NCBI GenBank assembly: GCA_017469795.1
Contig: JAFUFT010000022.1
Span: forward strand, 16,251 to 80,250
DNA: 64,000 nt
Source of the DNA: Oscillospiraceae bacterium
Lineage (GTDB): Bacteria; Bacillota; Clostridia; Oscillospirales; Oscillospiraceae
Direction: 5' to 3'
Shown one piece after another: positions 11,085 to 19,391 of this stretch (its first letter is position 1; each line of letters begins with the position of its first letter). Made by a program: the position numbers and the translations under genes. Under the pieces are notes generated by a model. The model saw nothing but the letters and a program-made list of their open reading frames with translations. It ran no database searches and was not told the DNA's origin.

Positions 11085-12406
11085 TCCCGGTCCTCCGAAA
11101 GTTCTTTCAACGCCAGTTCCTGGCCCTGAACGATCCAGGGCCCCAGCCTGTCGCCGGTCAGATCCACCCTGGCCACCTGCGTTAGCGGGAACATGCTTCC
11201 GGGGTTGGGCAGATCGATCCAGGGGATATTGCGATCTGCAAGAGGCCTGTAATCCGGATCTCCGATGACCAGCCGGACCGACAGATCCTTGAGCTGGGCA
11301 GCCAGCTGATCTTCACTGTTGAGCTTTGCGTCCTCCGCTTCCATCTGGGAACGATCCATTTCGAGGAAGCTCAGAACACGGATACCGTGCCAGAAATGTG
11401 AGCGCATGGCAGAGCGAATGGCATTTGCAGTCAACTGCTCCCCGATAATGAGGACCTCCGGTTCCGTGTCTGAGCCAGAAGGCATCGCCGTTCCGGTCTC
11501 CGGAACCCGGAGGTCGGACAGGATTCGTTCCGTTTCCGCTGTGCCGAAGGGTGCGCCAACCACATAGGGAATGCCGTATTCCTGCTGCATGTATTTGGCC
11601 AGCCGCAGCCCGGCCACGTTTACCACCAGATTCACTGAGGCTGCCGCGCCGGTTCTGAGGCGCTCCGCAGTTTCGCGCATTCCCCAGACGGTATGAACTT
11701 TATAGCCCTCGTCGTGAAGCAGCGTTTTGACACTTTCCAGCGTCTCTGTGCTCCAGTCAATGGGATTGCATCCCAGAAGATTGACGGTATCCGGGATGGT
11801 CTTCGCCGGAGCCAGAAGGAGCTTCCCCATGGCCTCCAGCGTCATGCTGACGCCGTAGAGATAGTCCTTTTCTCCGTCGATGTCCACAGAGCCCACCGGG
11901 ATCTTGTTCTCCAAATTCAGGTCATCCGCAATGGTCCCCAGATCCGAGCCGATCATGGAGGATGAGGGCGCTTTGCAAAGCAGCACGAAGGACGGATGGA
12001 AATAGGCCGTGTCCTCCGTAAAAGCCGTGCGGACCTTGCTTTCTGTTCCGCGGATGATGTCGCTGTCGCGGATGCCGGTGTGGGTTACCCGCATACCCTC
12101 CGGGGGATGCTGGCTGGGATCGCAGCTTCTGGGGGCCTCCTTCGCGGTGCCCGCCATTCCGGAGATCCGTTCGCTCCGGCCAAAGGACGCGGAACGATCA
12201 TGGCCCCGTCCGCCTCTTCCCCCATGGCCGCCGCCGTGACCGCCTTTTCCGCCGTGTCCTTCCCGGCCGCCCTCTCCGCCTGCGGACACCTTGTTGTATC
12301 TGGAGGGATCGTCCACCAGGCCCATCCCGTCCGTTTCGTTGATCACCGCCATAAATCCGTGCACATCGGAATAGCAGGGCGGTATTACCTTCCAAAGCCG
12401 TTTCAT
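11081..12406 (-). CDS. Nitrogenase component 1-like protein with His/Gly-rich insert (NifD-like), 441 aa
   Basis: N-terminus KVIPPCYSDVHGFMAVIN aligns with the first P-cluster Cys region of component 1 proteins (Cys11). Further Cys are at 95, 144 (VLLCKAPSSSMIGSD, like the STCP..IGDD motif) and 213. Residues 43-70 (genomic 12197-12280) are a Gly-rich run with four His, an insert not normal for the family. The C-terminal half retains alternating Rossmann-like elements. I see no obvious equivalents of the FeMo-cofactor Cys and His. Ribosome site GAGGAGGG. It is encoded between the small component and the kinase, and its partner reductase is probably the NifH at 8776-9606. Confidence 0.85.
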
Positions 12407-12419
12407 ATCTGTCCCTCCT

Positions 12420-12887
12420 CTATGCGTGGTTGCCCTTGAGCAGATGGCTGTCGTCCTTGATGACCAGCTCGATCCCGTGCTGTTCTTTCAGCTCCTGCTG
12501 CAGCAGGGAGCCGTCTGTGGACAGGATCGTCCACTGGCAGCCGTGGATCAGGGCAAAGTGTTTGGAATTCCGTTCCTGAGACAGCTCCACGATGGCGTCC
12601 ACGATCTGATGGAGATACCGGCCCGAGGAAAAGTCCGTCATGGAGGGACACAGGATGGAAAACCGTCCGGACCGGAGCAGCTGGCCTGCGTTGCCGAAGG
12701 GCTGGTGCCGCAGGCAGCACAGAGAGCCCACAAAGATGACCTGTGTATCCGGCGTCAGATCCAGAAGCTCCTGGATCAGGGAATCTGTCCTGCCGCCTCT
12801 TCCGTGACCGCGCTCCCGGGAACGGCGATCCGCCCCATCGGGTGGGATGCTGCTTTTTCTGTCATGCCGCGTGTCGTATTGGCGCAT
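12420..12887 (-). CDS. Short nitrogenase component 1-like protein (NifK-like half), 155 aa
   Basis: Translation from the ATG at 12887 (AAGGGGG ribosome site 9 nt upstream; a further in-frame ATG at 12932 lacks one) gives 155 residues. Cys57/58 (GSLCCLRH), Cys80 (ILCPSMTDFSSGR) and Cys117 (IHGCQWTILSTD) have the order and spacing expected of the three P-cluster ligands. The remaining two thirds of a component 1 subunit is absent. Residues 24-33 are Arg/Gly/His-rich. It is first in the operon and driven by a perfect TTGACA/TATAAT promoter. Assignment to the nitrogenase family is by pattern and context. Confidence 0.68.
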   Translation of the reverse strand: MRQYDTRHDRKSSIPPDGADRRSRERGHGRGGRTDSLIQELLDLTPDTQVIFVGSLCCLRHQPFGNAGQLLRSGRFSILCPSMTDFSSGRYLHQIVDAIVELSQERNSKHFALIHGCQWTILSTDGSLLQQELKEQHGIELVIKDDSHLLKGNHA

Positions 12888-12970
12888 TTGGGTATACCCC
12901 CTTGTATCTGTATAATCGTATTGCACCTGCAATGCGGATATATGACCAAATTATCATGTTTCAGCATCAA

Positions 12971-13090
12971 TATCAGGTACCTTTTCATTATATGAACAGA
13001 GCCTCTATCTGTCAAGTACCTTATCAATATTTGTTAGGGACCTTGACACCTTCTTTGCACCATGTTATAATGCAGGTACCTTAATTTATG
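12971..13090. promoter_or_regulatory. Divergent promoters with three GGTAC operators
   Basis: Minus promoter: TTGACA (13010-13015), 17 nt, TATAAT (12987-12992), for the nitrogenase-like operon. Plus promoter: TTGACA (13043-13048), 17 nt, TATAAT (13066-13071), for the ABC exporter. GGTACC cores lie at 12976-12981 (past the minus -10) and 13075-13080 (past the plus -10), and a GGTAC(T) core lies on the minus -35 (13014-13019). Both transcripts should respond to the same regulator. Confidence 0.82.
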
Positions 13091-13106
13091 GGCGGGAGGT
13101 AATCAC

Positions 13107-13163
13107 TTGAAGATACAACACAATTATCTATGTTCCCCGCAGACACACGGAGGGGCCTTCTGA
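13107..13163 (+). CDS. Possible 18-codon leader peptide ahead of the ABC exporter
   Basis: A TTG codon 7 nt after GGGAGGT opens an 18-codon frame (MKIQHNYLCSPQTHGGAF) whose TGA overlaps the ABC exporter ATG (TGATG). The arrangement suggests translational coupling or a regulatory leader. Coding status is unproven. Confidence 0.35.
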   Translation: MKIQHNYLCSPQTHGGAF

Positions 13164-15040
13164 TGGCCAGGGCATACCACGGCGGTCACGGCCAGCCCAG
13201 AGGGTTCCTGACCGAGGAGGAAAAAAAGAATCGCCCCACGGCGACTCCACAGCTGATCAAACGCATATTCTCCTATTTGATTCCCTATTGGAAGCAGTTT
13301 CTCCTGGTCTTTCTTACGATACTGGCTTCGGCACTGCTGGGGCTGCTGCCCTCTATCATCACCGGACGCATCGTGGATGAAGCGCTGATCGGGCGGGATC
13401 TCCAGCTGCTCATCCGGCTGCTGCTGATGGCCTTTGCGGCCATGATCGCGTCTCAGCTGGTAAGCGTGCTGGAGAGCTATATCAATATCAGCATCTCCCA
13501 GCATGTGATCTTCGATATGAAAAACGAGATGTACGGCCATCTCCAACACATGCCCCAATCCTTCTTCACCACGGAGAAGCAGGGAGACATTGTCACCCGC
13601 ATGAACACGGACATCAGCGGCGTCAACAGCGTCATCACAGGCACCCTGACCAATGTGCTGAGCAACGCCGCCATTCTGGCCACCTCTCTGGTGGCGCTGT
13701 TCACCATGAGCTGGCAGTTGGCCATTGTGGGTATGGTCATCATCCCCATGCTGATCCTTCCCACGAAGCAGGTGGGAAAATTCCGCTGGAAGCTCACCAG
13801 CGAGGCCCAGGCCAAGAACGACGAGCTGAATCAGCAGATCAATGAAACCCTGTCTGTCAGCGGCTCTCTGCTGGTGAAGCTGTTCACCCGGGAAAGGCGG
13901 GAATACAACCAATTTGTAAAAACCAACCGGGACGTGACCAATCTCAGCATTCGAGAGCAGCGGGGCGGACGCTGGTTCGGCGTCATCACGGGAATGTTCA
14001 CCCAGTTGGGCCCGCTGCTGATGTATTTTGCCGGCGGCCTGCTGATTATCACTGGGGCTGACCCGACGCTGACCGTGGGTACCATCACCGCCACGGTGGC
14101 GCTGGTAAACCGACTGTATCAGCCGGTGCGGGAGCTGCTGAATCTGCAGGTGGATTTTACCCGTTCTCTGGCTCTGTTTTCCCGGATCTTCGACTATCTG
14201 GACCGCCCAGCGGAGGATGCGGGCAACGGGGAGACGCCGGCACTGCGGGACTGGTCCATCACCTACGACCATGTGGCCTTCTCCTATCAGGAAGATCAGC
14301 CTGTCTTGAAAGACATTTCCTTCACAGTTCCGGACGGGCACATGTACGCCATTGTAGGTCCCTCCGGCGCGGGCAAATCCACCATCTCCAATCTGCTGCC
14401 GCGGCTCTATGATGTGACTGCGGGAGGTGTCCGGGTGGGTGGTGTGGACGTAAGGAATTTCGACCTTGGCTATCTCCGGTCACAGATTGGGGTTGTGACC
14501 CAGGACACCTATCTGTTCAACGGAAGCATTCTGGAAAATCTGCGGTACGCCAATGAGGACGCCTCCATGGAGGACATCGAAGCGGCCTGCCGCACCGCCA
14601 ACATCCACGATTTTATCACCGGACTCCCGGAGGGCTACGACACCATGGTGGGCAACCGGGGCCTGAAGCTCTCCGGCGGAGAGAAACAGCGGGTGTCCAT
14701 CGCCCGGGTGATTCTGAAGAATCCGAAGGTCCTGATCCTGGACGAAGCCACGTCCTCTCTGGACTCCATTTCCGAGAGCGCCATTCAGGACGCGCTGGCG
14801 GCGGTCATGGCCGGCCGCACCTCCATCGTCATCGCCCACCGGCTCTCCACCATTCTACAGGCGGACAATATCCTGGTGCTCAGCGGCGGCGTGATCGCGG
14901 AATCCGGTAGCCATACAGATCTGATGGCGCGGAACGGCATCTATCGGGAACTCTACGAAACCCAGTTCCGAAAGGCCATCGACTATGAGCTGGGAGACAG
15001 GCAGACAGCCTTCGAAGCCCAAAGGGCAAAACCTGTATAA
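13163..15040 (+). CDS. ABC exporter, fused permease-ATPase, 625 aa
   Basis: The start at 13163 is chosen for GGAGGGG 7 nt upstream; an earlier ATG at 13130 has no ribosome site. The N-terminal transmembrane domain has about six helices (residues 30-320). The nucleotide-binding domain has Walker A GPSGAGKST, signature LSGGEKQRVSIARV and Walker B VLILDEATSSLD with the catalytic Glu, followed by the H-loop IAHRL. All ATP-site elements are intact, so it can work as a homodimer. It is divergent from the nitrogenase-like operon and shares its operator-bearing promoter region. Likely drug or metabolite efflux linked to the locus substrate. Confidence 0.93.
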   Translation: MARAYHGGHGQPRGFLTEEEKKNRPTATPQLIKRIFSYLIPYWKQFLLVFLTILASALLGLLPSIITGRIVDEALIGRDLQLLIRLLLMAFAAMIASQLVSVLESYINISISQHVIFDMKNEMYGHLQHMPQSFFTTEKQGDIVTRMNTDISGVNSVITGTLTNVLSNAAILATSLVALFTMSWQLAIVGMVIIPMLILPTKQVGKFRWKLTSEAQAKNDELNQQINETLSVSGSLLVKLFTRERREYNQFVKTNRDVTNLSIREQRGGRWFGVITGMFTQLGPLLMYFAGGLLIITGADPTLTVGTITATVALVNRLYQPVRELLNLQVDFTRSLALFSRIFDYLDRPAEDAGNGETPALRDWSITYDHVAFSYQEDQPVLKDISFTVPDGHMYAIVGPSGAGKSTISNLLPRLYDVTAGGVRVGGVDVRNFDLGYLRSQIGVVTQDTYLFNGSILENLRYANEDASMEDIEAACRTANIHDFITGLPEGYDTMVGNRGLKLSGGEKQRVSIARVILKNPKVLILDEATSSLDSISESAIQDALAAVMAGRTSIVIAHRLSTILQADNILVLSGGVIAESGSHTDLMARNGIYRELYETQFRKAIDYELGDRQTAFEAQRAKPV

Positions 15041-15042
15041 AA

Positions 15043-15086
15043 AACCCGGCCGGAAATCAGATTGCTCTCTGATTTCCGGCCGGGTT
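15043..15086. terminator. Bidirectional terminator between convergent genes
   Basis: A perfect 19-bp stem (AACCCGGCCGGAAATCAGA and its complement) with a 6-nt loop, preceded by an A-run. It serves the ABC exporter and the convergent Cys-rich gene. Confidence 0.85.
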
Positions 15087-15099
15087 ATACGGTTTTGCT

Positions 15100-15441
15100 T
15101 CAATCGTGCAGCCCGTCGAACCGTCCCTGCATTGCCAGTTTAAAGCACTCCGGGAACCATGACGTATCACCGGGCCTGGCGCCGTTTTCTTCATAGGCGC
15201 CCATGTGATTGCGGATGCAGTCGCAGCATCTTCCATGCAGCGGACATTTCTTTGGACATGGACAGGTATTTGCCCGAGGAGAGGTGCAGGCCCCCTTGTG
15301 CAGCCAAGCCAGCTTCTTCGGATCCTTCATATCATCCTTGGGAGGACCGGGCGGGAACCCCTTCGGCGGAAAGTCCGGAGGAGCGGAGGGCTGCTCCGAA
15401 ACCGGAGCGTTGTACTTCCTATTGTCATTTTGAGTATCCAT
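15100..15441 (-). CDS. Cys-rich small protein with Pro-rich N-terminus, 113 aa
   Basis: Start at 15441 chosen for AAAGGAA upstream; a longer frame to 15534 has no such signal. Residues 15-45 are Pro/Gly/Lys-rich (PPDFPPKGFPPGPPKDD). The C-terminal half carries eight Cys in CTSPRANTCPCPKKCPLHG, RCCDCIRNH and WFPECFK, a pattern found in small clostridial putative metal-binding proteins that read CPCPK..C..HGKCC.C. No membrane segment. Its function is unknown. It lies alone between a terminator and MarR-B. Confidence 0.75.
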   Translation of the reverse strand: MDTQNDNRKYNAPVSEQPSAPPDFPPKGFPPGPPKDDMKDPKKLAWLHKGACTSPRANTCPCPKKCPLHGRCCDCIRNHMGAYEENGARPGDTSWFPECFKLAMQGRFDGLHD

Positions 15442-15632
15442 AGTTGTTCCTTTCTGGCTGCGGTGGCGGGATTGATACAGCTTTTCCCTTGTGTTGATTC
15501 CAATATACCAGGGTGCTTGATGTTTAGCCAGCACATTCTATTTGTAACACTACAAGGTTTCAGTTGTAGAAAAAAGCGCAAGCCCGATGCCTCGAGCCCG
15601 CGCGAAAGAAATACATATAAATCGTTCCGGCT

Positions 15633-16247
15633 TTACTGTCCCATGATCTCCTGTGCGCCTTCAAAGCCGGTCTTGCAGCCGTAGCCCCGGATTTCCCCAT
15701 CGTCATCCCATGTTACGATGCACCGGCGGCCCTTGCAGGAGCAAATCATCTGCTGCTCACTCTCTGTGCGGCGCTGACCGGGCACCGGGCCGGGCTCGCC
15801 GCCGTTATAGCCGCGCTGCGCATGCCGGATCCGATTGGGCCGCTCCTCATTGGAGGAAATCATCTTTTCCAGAAGCCGCAGGAAAATCTCCTTCTCCGAC
15901 TGGTCGAAGTCGCTGAGAAACGCGTCGCAGTAGACTTTGATCCGCGCCTCCCCGTTGGCAATCTCTTCGATTCCCTTTTCTGTGATGGTGACCACCAGCA
16001 CCCGCTTGTCCGCCTCGCTGGCAGTCCGGGTGATGAATCCGTTTTTCTCCAGCTTTTTGATGTTTTCGGAGAGGGACTGGGGCTTCATGTTCAGAGAGTC
16101 TGCCAACGCCTGCTGGCTGACGCTGCCCATGGCCTGAAGCCTGTTCAGGACGTTGAAAGAGGCAATGGGCGGCAGCTGCTTGGTGATGGAGAACACCTTG
16201 CGGATATTCTCAATAATCTGTACGTCGATCTCGTCGTAGGTGCTCAA
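15633..16247 (-). CDS. MarR family regulator with C-terminal four-Cys module (MarR-B), 204 aa
   Basis: Residues 1-135 are a MarR winged helix with HTH VSQQALADSLNMKPQSLSEN, very like MarR-A. After a Pro/Arg/Gly linker (136-165) comes ICSCKGRRCIVTWDDDG and GYGCKTGFEGAQEIM (Cys169, 171, 176, 191). The spacing and the Gly-Cys-Lys-(Thr/Arg)-Gly ending resemble the DUF1667-type Cys4 module, so a metal or Fe-S redox sensor is plausible. The TTG start has GGGAG about 10 nt upstream. It has its own promoter carrying a GGTGCC operator variant, suggesting autoregulation. Confidence 0.87.
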   Translation of the reverse strand: MSTYDEIDVQIIENIRKVFSITKQLPPIASFNVLNRLQAMGSVSQQALADSLNMKPQSLSENIKKLEKNGFITRTASEADKRVLVVTITEKGIEEIANGEARIKVYCDAFLSDFDQSEKEIFLRLLEKMISSNEERPNRIRHAQRGYNGGEPGPVPGQRRTESEQQMICSCKGRRCIVTWDDDGEIRGYGCKTGFEGAQEIMGQ

Positions 16248-16336
16248 ATGTTATCTCTCCCTTTCCATTTTTCCGTGCCGGAGGCAGAGCCGCACGAGCC
16301 ACATCCGCACAGGAGAACAATCTGAAACTAACCGTT

Positions 16337-16373
16337 ATTCTAAGGGCTTCCAGCAAAAAAGTCAAGGTGCCTG
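16337..16373 (-). promoter_or_regulatory. MarR-B promoter with operator variant
   Basis: Minus strand TTGACT (16360-16365), 17-nt spacer, TAGAAT (16337-16342). CAGGCACCTTGACT puts a GGTGCC variant of the shared operator against the -35. Confidence 0.65.
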
Positions 16374-16422
16374 AAAATATTTTCTCGATTCCATGGATTG
16401 CGCGTTCGTCGAATCCAGCCGC

Positions 16423-16452
16423 TGAAAGCCGCCCTGCATAGGGCGGCTTTCA
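16423..16452. terminator. Stem-loop downstream of MFS gene
   Basis: A perfect 13-bp inverted repeat (TGAAAGCCGCCCT, loop GCAT) sits 47 nt past the MFS stop. Only a short T-run follows, so termination efficiency is uncertain. Confidence 0.6.
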
Positions 16453-16498
16453 ACAGGAAAGAGGAGTACAGGAAAGGCCAAGTGTTACCCGGCCGCGA

Positions 16499-17740
16499 TC
16501 ACAGAACCAGTTTTGCCCGGCGCATCACCAGATAAAGCACTGCGGAAAGCAATGCGATCACAGAACAGGTCCCGTAGATGGCCGCATACCCGAAGGCGGA
16601 GGCAATGGCGCCGAAGGCCACGCCGCTGACCGCGCCGCCCAGATCCATCATCAGGAACACAGTGCCGTTGGCCAGACCGCGCTTGTCCTTGTCAGCCAGC
16701 AGAACGCCCATGGCGTTGATTTCAGGCTGTACCAGCCCCTGGCCTAGACCGTAAAACAGAGCGCAGATCACAATGGCGGTGATGGTGATGTGCAGGCTGA
16801 TGCCCAGCATGGAACCTACAATGCACAGGAACCCGGGAACGATCACAGCAGCAGACCCGAACTTTTGACTGACCTTTCCGCCGAACAGTCTGGCCAGCGC
16901 CACGGTGATGGCATTCACTGTGAAGAACAGCGCCGCCTGAGACCGGGTCAGACCCGCCCCGGTGCCGTATGTAATGATAAATGTGGTCACCGCGGAGCCG
17001 ACGAACATCACCAGGAACGCGAAGATCGCAGGTTTCAGGGCGTGGACTTCCACCAGACTGGACAGGATCCCCTTGACGCCGCCCTTCGCTGCAGGCTGTT
17101 TCTCAGGCTGCGCAGGCGCCTCCGCCTTCTGTGCTTTCTGGGCAATATTATGGTTTCTGCAGTAACCCCGCAGGAAGAACACGGCTATGACCGTTATGAC
17201 AGACAGTACAAAGATCACGGTGAAGGCGGTCTTGTAGCCGAAGGCGTCTGCCGCGGCGTTGGCGATCAGGGGTCCAAGGGCAGTGGCGACGGTCTGGCCC
17301 AGACCAAGGATGCCGATGCCCTCGGACATCCGGCTCTCCGGGATGATATCGGAGCCCAGCGCGTAGATGCCCACGCCTCCGCAGCCGTAGCCAATACCCT
17401 GGAATACCCGCATGACCAGCAGCAGCATCAGCATGGCAGCGGGCACCCACAACAGCATACTGGTGGCGGCGCAGTAAATGACGCAGCCGAAGATGATCAT
17501 CACAAAGCGGCCCCGTCTGTCCGACAGATTGCCGGAGATGGGGCGGCAGATCACCGACACGATCATATATACCGTTGTCATCAGGCCCGCCAGGATCGTG
17601 GAGTCTGAGGTGTCCACCACATAGACCGCCAATAGAGAATTCTGCATGAAGGTGCAGAGCTTCAGACACAGCTCCGCCAGCATCAGCAGGAAGTAAGGCG
17701 CGGTGAACAATGCTTCCTGCTTTACGGTTTTCTCACTCAT
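16499..17740 (-). CDS. MFS transporter (MFS-1), 413 aa
   Basis: Twelve predicted transmembrane helices in two halves. The major-facilitator motif A after TM2 appears as GNLSDRRGRFVM, and the central cytoplasmic loop carries Lys, Gln, Ala and Pro. The start at ATG 17740 uses GGGGA about 9 nt upstream; an in-frame GTG at 17749 is possible. Preceded by its own promoter with a GGTAC operator just past the -10. It could be an exporter or importer of the locus substrate, as BaiG is for bile acids. Confidence 0.9.
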   Translation of the reverse strand: MSEKTVKQEALFTAPYFLLMLAELCLKLCTFMQNSLLAVYVVDTSDSTILAGLMTTVYMIVSVICRPISGNLSDRRGRFVMIIFGCVIYCAATSMLLWVPAAMLMLLLVMRVFQGIGYGCGGVGIYALGSDIIPESRMSEGIGILGLGQTVATALGPLIANAAADAFGYKTAFTVIFVLSVITVIAVFFLRGYCRNHNIAQKAQKAEAPAQPEKQPAAKGGVKGILSSLVEVHALKPAIFAFLVMFVGSAVTTFIITYGTGAGLTRSQAALFFTVNAITVALARLFGGKVSQKFGSAAVIVPGFLCIVGSMLGISLHITITAIVICALFYGLGQGLVQPEINAMGVLLADKDKRGLANGTVFLMMDLGGAVSGVAFGAIASAFGYAAIYGTCSVIALLSAVLYLVMRRAKLVL

Positions 17741-17771
17741 GTCATTCACATCCCCGATACAAGCAATTTAT

Positions 17772-17841
17772 TCATGTACCTTAATTATATCACAGAACAA
17801 AAAATAGTCAAGCATATTTACAATGTACCTGACTATTTTTG
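17772..17841 (-). promoter_or_regulatory. MFS-1 promoter with two GGTAC operators
   Basis: Minus strand TTGACT (17806-17811), 16-nt spacer, TATAAT (17784-17789), then TTAAGGTACATGAAT over the start site. A second element ATGTACCTGACTATTTT (17824-17840) lies upstream of the -35. Confidence 0.78.
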
Positions 17842-17845
17842 GGCG

Positions 17846-19111
17846 CTATTGAGAATCGTTACAATTCCTGTATGCTGAGGGCGTCATGTGCTTATGTTTT
17901 AGGAAAATACCACTCATGGTTCGAACGGAGGAAAATCCGCATTGGGCAGCAATCTCCGAAAGCTTTTTATCCGTATGCAGCAGCTTTTCCGCCTGCTGGA
18001 CCCTCAGAGTCTGGATATAGTTGCTCAGATTGCACTGGTATTTTTTTTTGAATGTTCTGGAAATATAGGCGGGCGATAGATGAAAATGTTCCGCAAGCAG
18101 CTCCAGAGTCAGATTGGAATTGGAGTAATGATCCTCAACAAACCGCTTAACAAGCTGTATCCATCCGGTTGCCGTTTGATGCGGGTTCCTCTCTGCCGGG
18201 TTCTCGGAGTATTCCTGAAGCACGGAGAGCAGCGCGTCCCGCAGATCCTCCGCATGATAGCCCGCTTCTCCCACGCAGTGGCGGATCAGGTCTCTCAACG
18301 CCAGCATCTGCTCCGTCTTAACCTCTGTTGCGTACCTGTAACATGTGACCAGCACGGTCCCAATGATCACACAGATCGTAGACTCCAACGTTTCAGGCGG
18401 CGGGTTTGCGCCGAACAGGCAAAGATCCAGCAGCTGCGTCATAGCGTCGATCGCCTCTTGATAATTATGGAGCGAAAATTGCCTGGAGAAGGCTTCCAGC
18501 AGAAAGGAGATGTCGCTTCTGGATGGGTATGTCCTGCCACGGCGCTCCCATTGCTGATAGTCCACGATCTGTTCCTGGTGATTCAAAAACCTGCAGCAGC
18601 GCATGAGCTGCTGCACCTCGCTGTATGATTCCGCGATACCTGCAAGTCCCGCTTTCGGCCGCCCCAGGAAGCACCGCATGACGGAATTCCCTGCCGCGTA
18701 CGCTTCGTTCGTCAGTTCTTTCGCGAACCACAGTTGCCGTGTGAGGAAATCGAGCCGGTTGCCGATATAATGCTCTCCTTTTGACCGGTCCCGCTCAAAG
18801 TGCATCAGGCCGAATACGAAGGCAATTCCGTGTTCACAGGGGACCGCCTGGTACCGGAATTCCGGAGAGGCGTAATGGAGCATTGATGCGTAGACCTCAT
18901 AATAGAGCTCTGTTGTGATCGGTGTTTTCGGCGTCAGCAGCCAAACCATGTAATCATCGGCAACCATCTTCGGTGCAATTCGGGCGATGGTTTTCTCGCC
19001 CTGTTTGGGAGATATGGTCCCGTTCAGCAGCTGATCAAACAGCCTCTGAGCATCGCTCAGCTCGATTTGAGCGATCCGTTCCACAGAATAGTCAGGTTTT
19101 TGTTGTTTCAT
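17846..19111 (-). CDS. AraC family transcriptional regulator, 421 aa
   Basis: The C-terminal 100 residues contain two AraC helix-turn-helix motifs: LELLAEHFHLSPAYISRTFK and LSEIAAQCGFSSVRTMSGIF, ending at MTPSAYRN. The first 300 residues are mostly helical with no named sensor domain recognised. It has its own promoter with a GGTAC operator after the -10. It is divergent from the solute-binding protein/NTF2 operon at 19392 and upstream of MFS-1, the usual position for their activator. The ligand is unknown. Confidence 0.9.
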   Translation of the reverse strand: MKQQKPDYSVERIAQIELSDAQRLFDQLLNGTISPKQGEKTIARIAPKMVADDYMVWLLTPKTPITTELYYEVYASMLHYASPEFRYQAVPCEHGIAFVFGLMHFERDRSKGEHYIGNRLDFLTRQLWFAKELTNEAYAAGNSVMRCFLGRPKAGLAGIAESYSEVQQLMRCCRFLNHQEQIVDYQQWERRGRTYPSRSDISFLLEAFSRQFSLHNYQEAIDAMTQLLDLCLFGANPPPETLESTICVIIGTVLVTCYRYATEVKTEQMLALRDLIRHCVGEAGYHAEDLRDALLSVLQEYSENPAERNPHQTATGWIQLVKRFVEDHYSNSNLTLELLAEHFHLSPAYISRTFKKKYQCNLSNYIQTLRVQQAEKLLHTDKKLSEIAAQCGFSSVRTMSGIFLKHKHMTPSAYRNCNDSQ

Positions 19112-19185
19112 GTTCTGATCCTCTTATCCCCGGGATGAGCGGTGCCGCAGATCCTCCCGGTGCGTATTTTTGTCCTGCCGCAAAA

Positions 19186-19225
19186 TCATGTACCTTATTA
19201 TATGAGCAGGACGCACATTTGTCAA
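19186..19225 (-). promoter_or_regulatory. AraC gene promoter with GGTAC operator
   Basis: Minus strand TTGACA (19220-19225), 17-nt spacer, TATAAT (19197-19202), immediately followed by AAGGTACATGATT. Confidence 0.8.
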
Positions 19226-19391
19226 CTCTGCCGCAATTATTCGTTCTTTACAAGAAATTGAAATAATAGTATTCTGTTTTTGGTGATATAGTACAAAAAC
19301 CAGAGGTGGTTCCAATGTGGTGAAATACAGTTACCTGACAAATAATTTGCCCCGCATCCCAGGGCAAATACATTATCAAGGAGGCATATTT

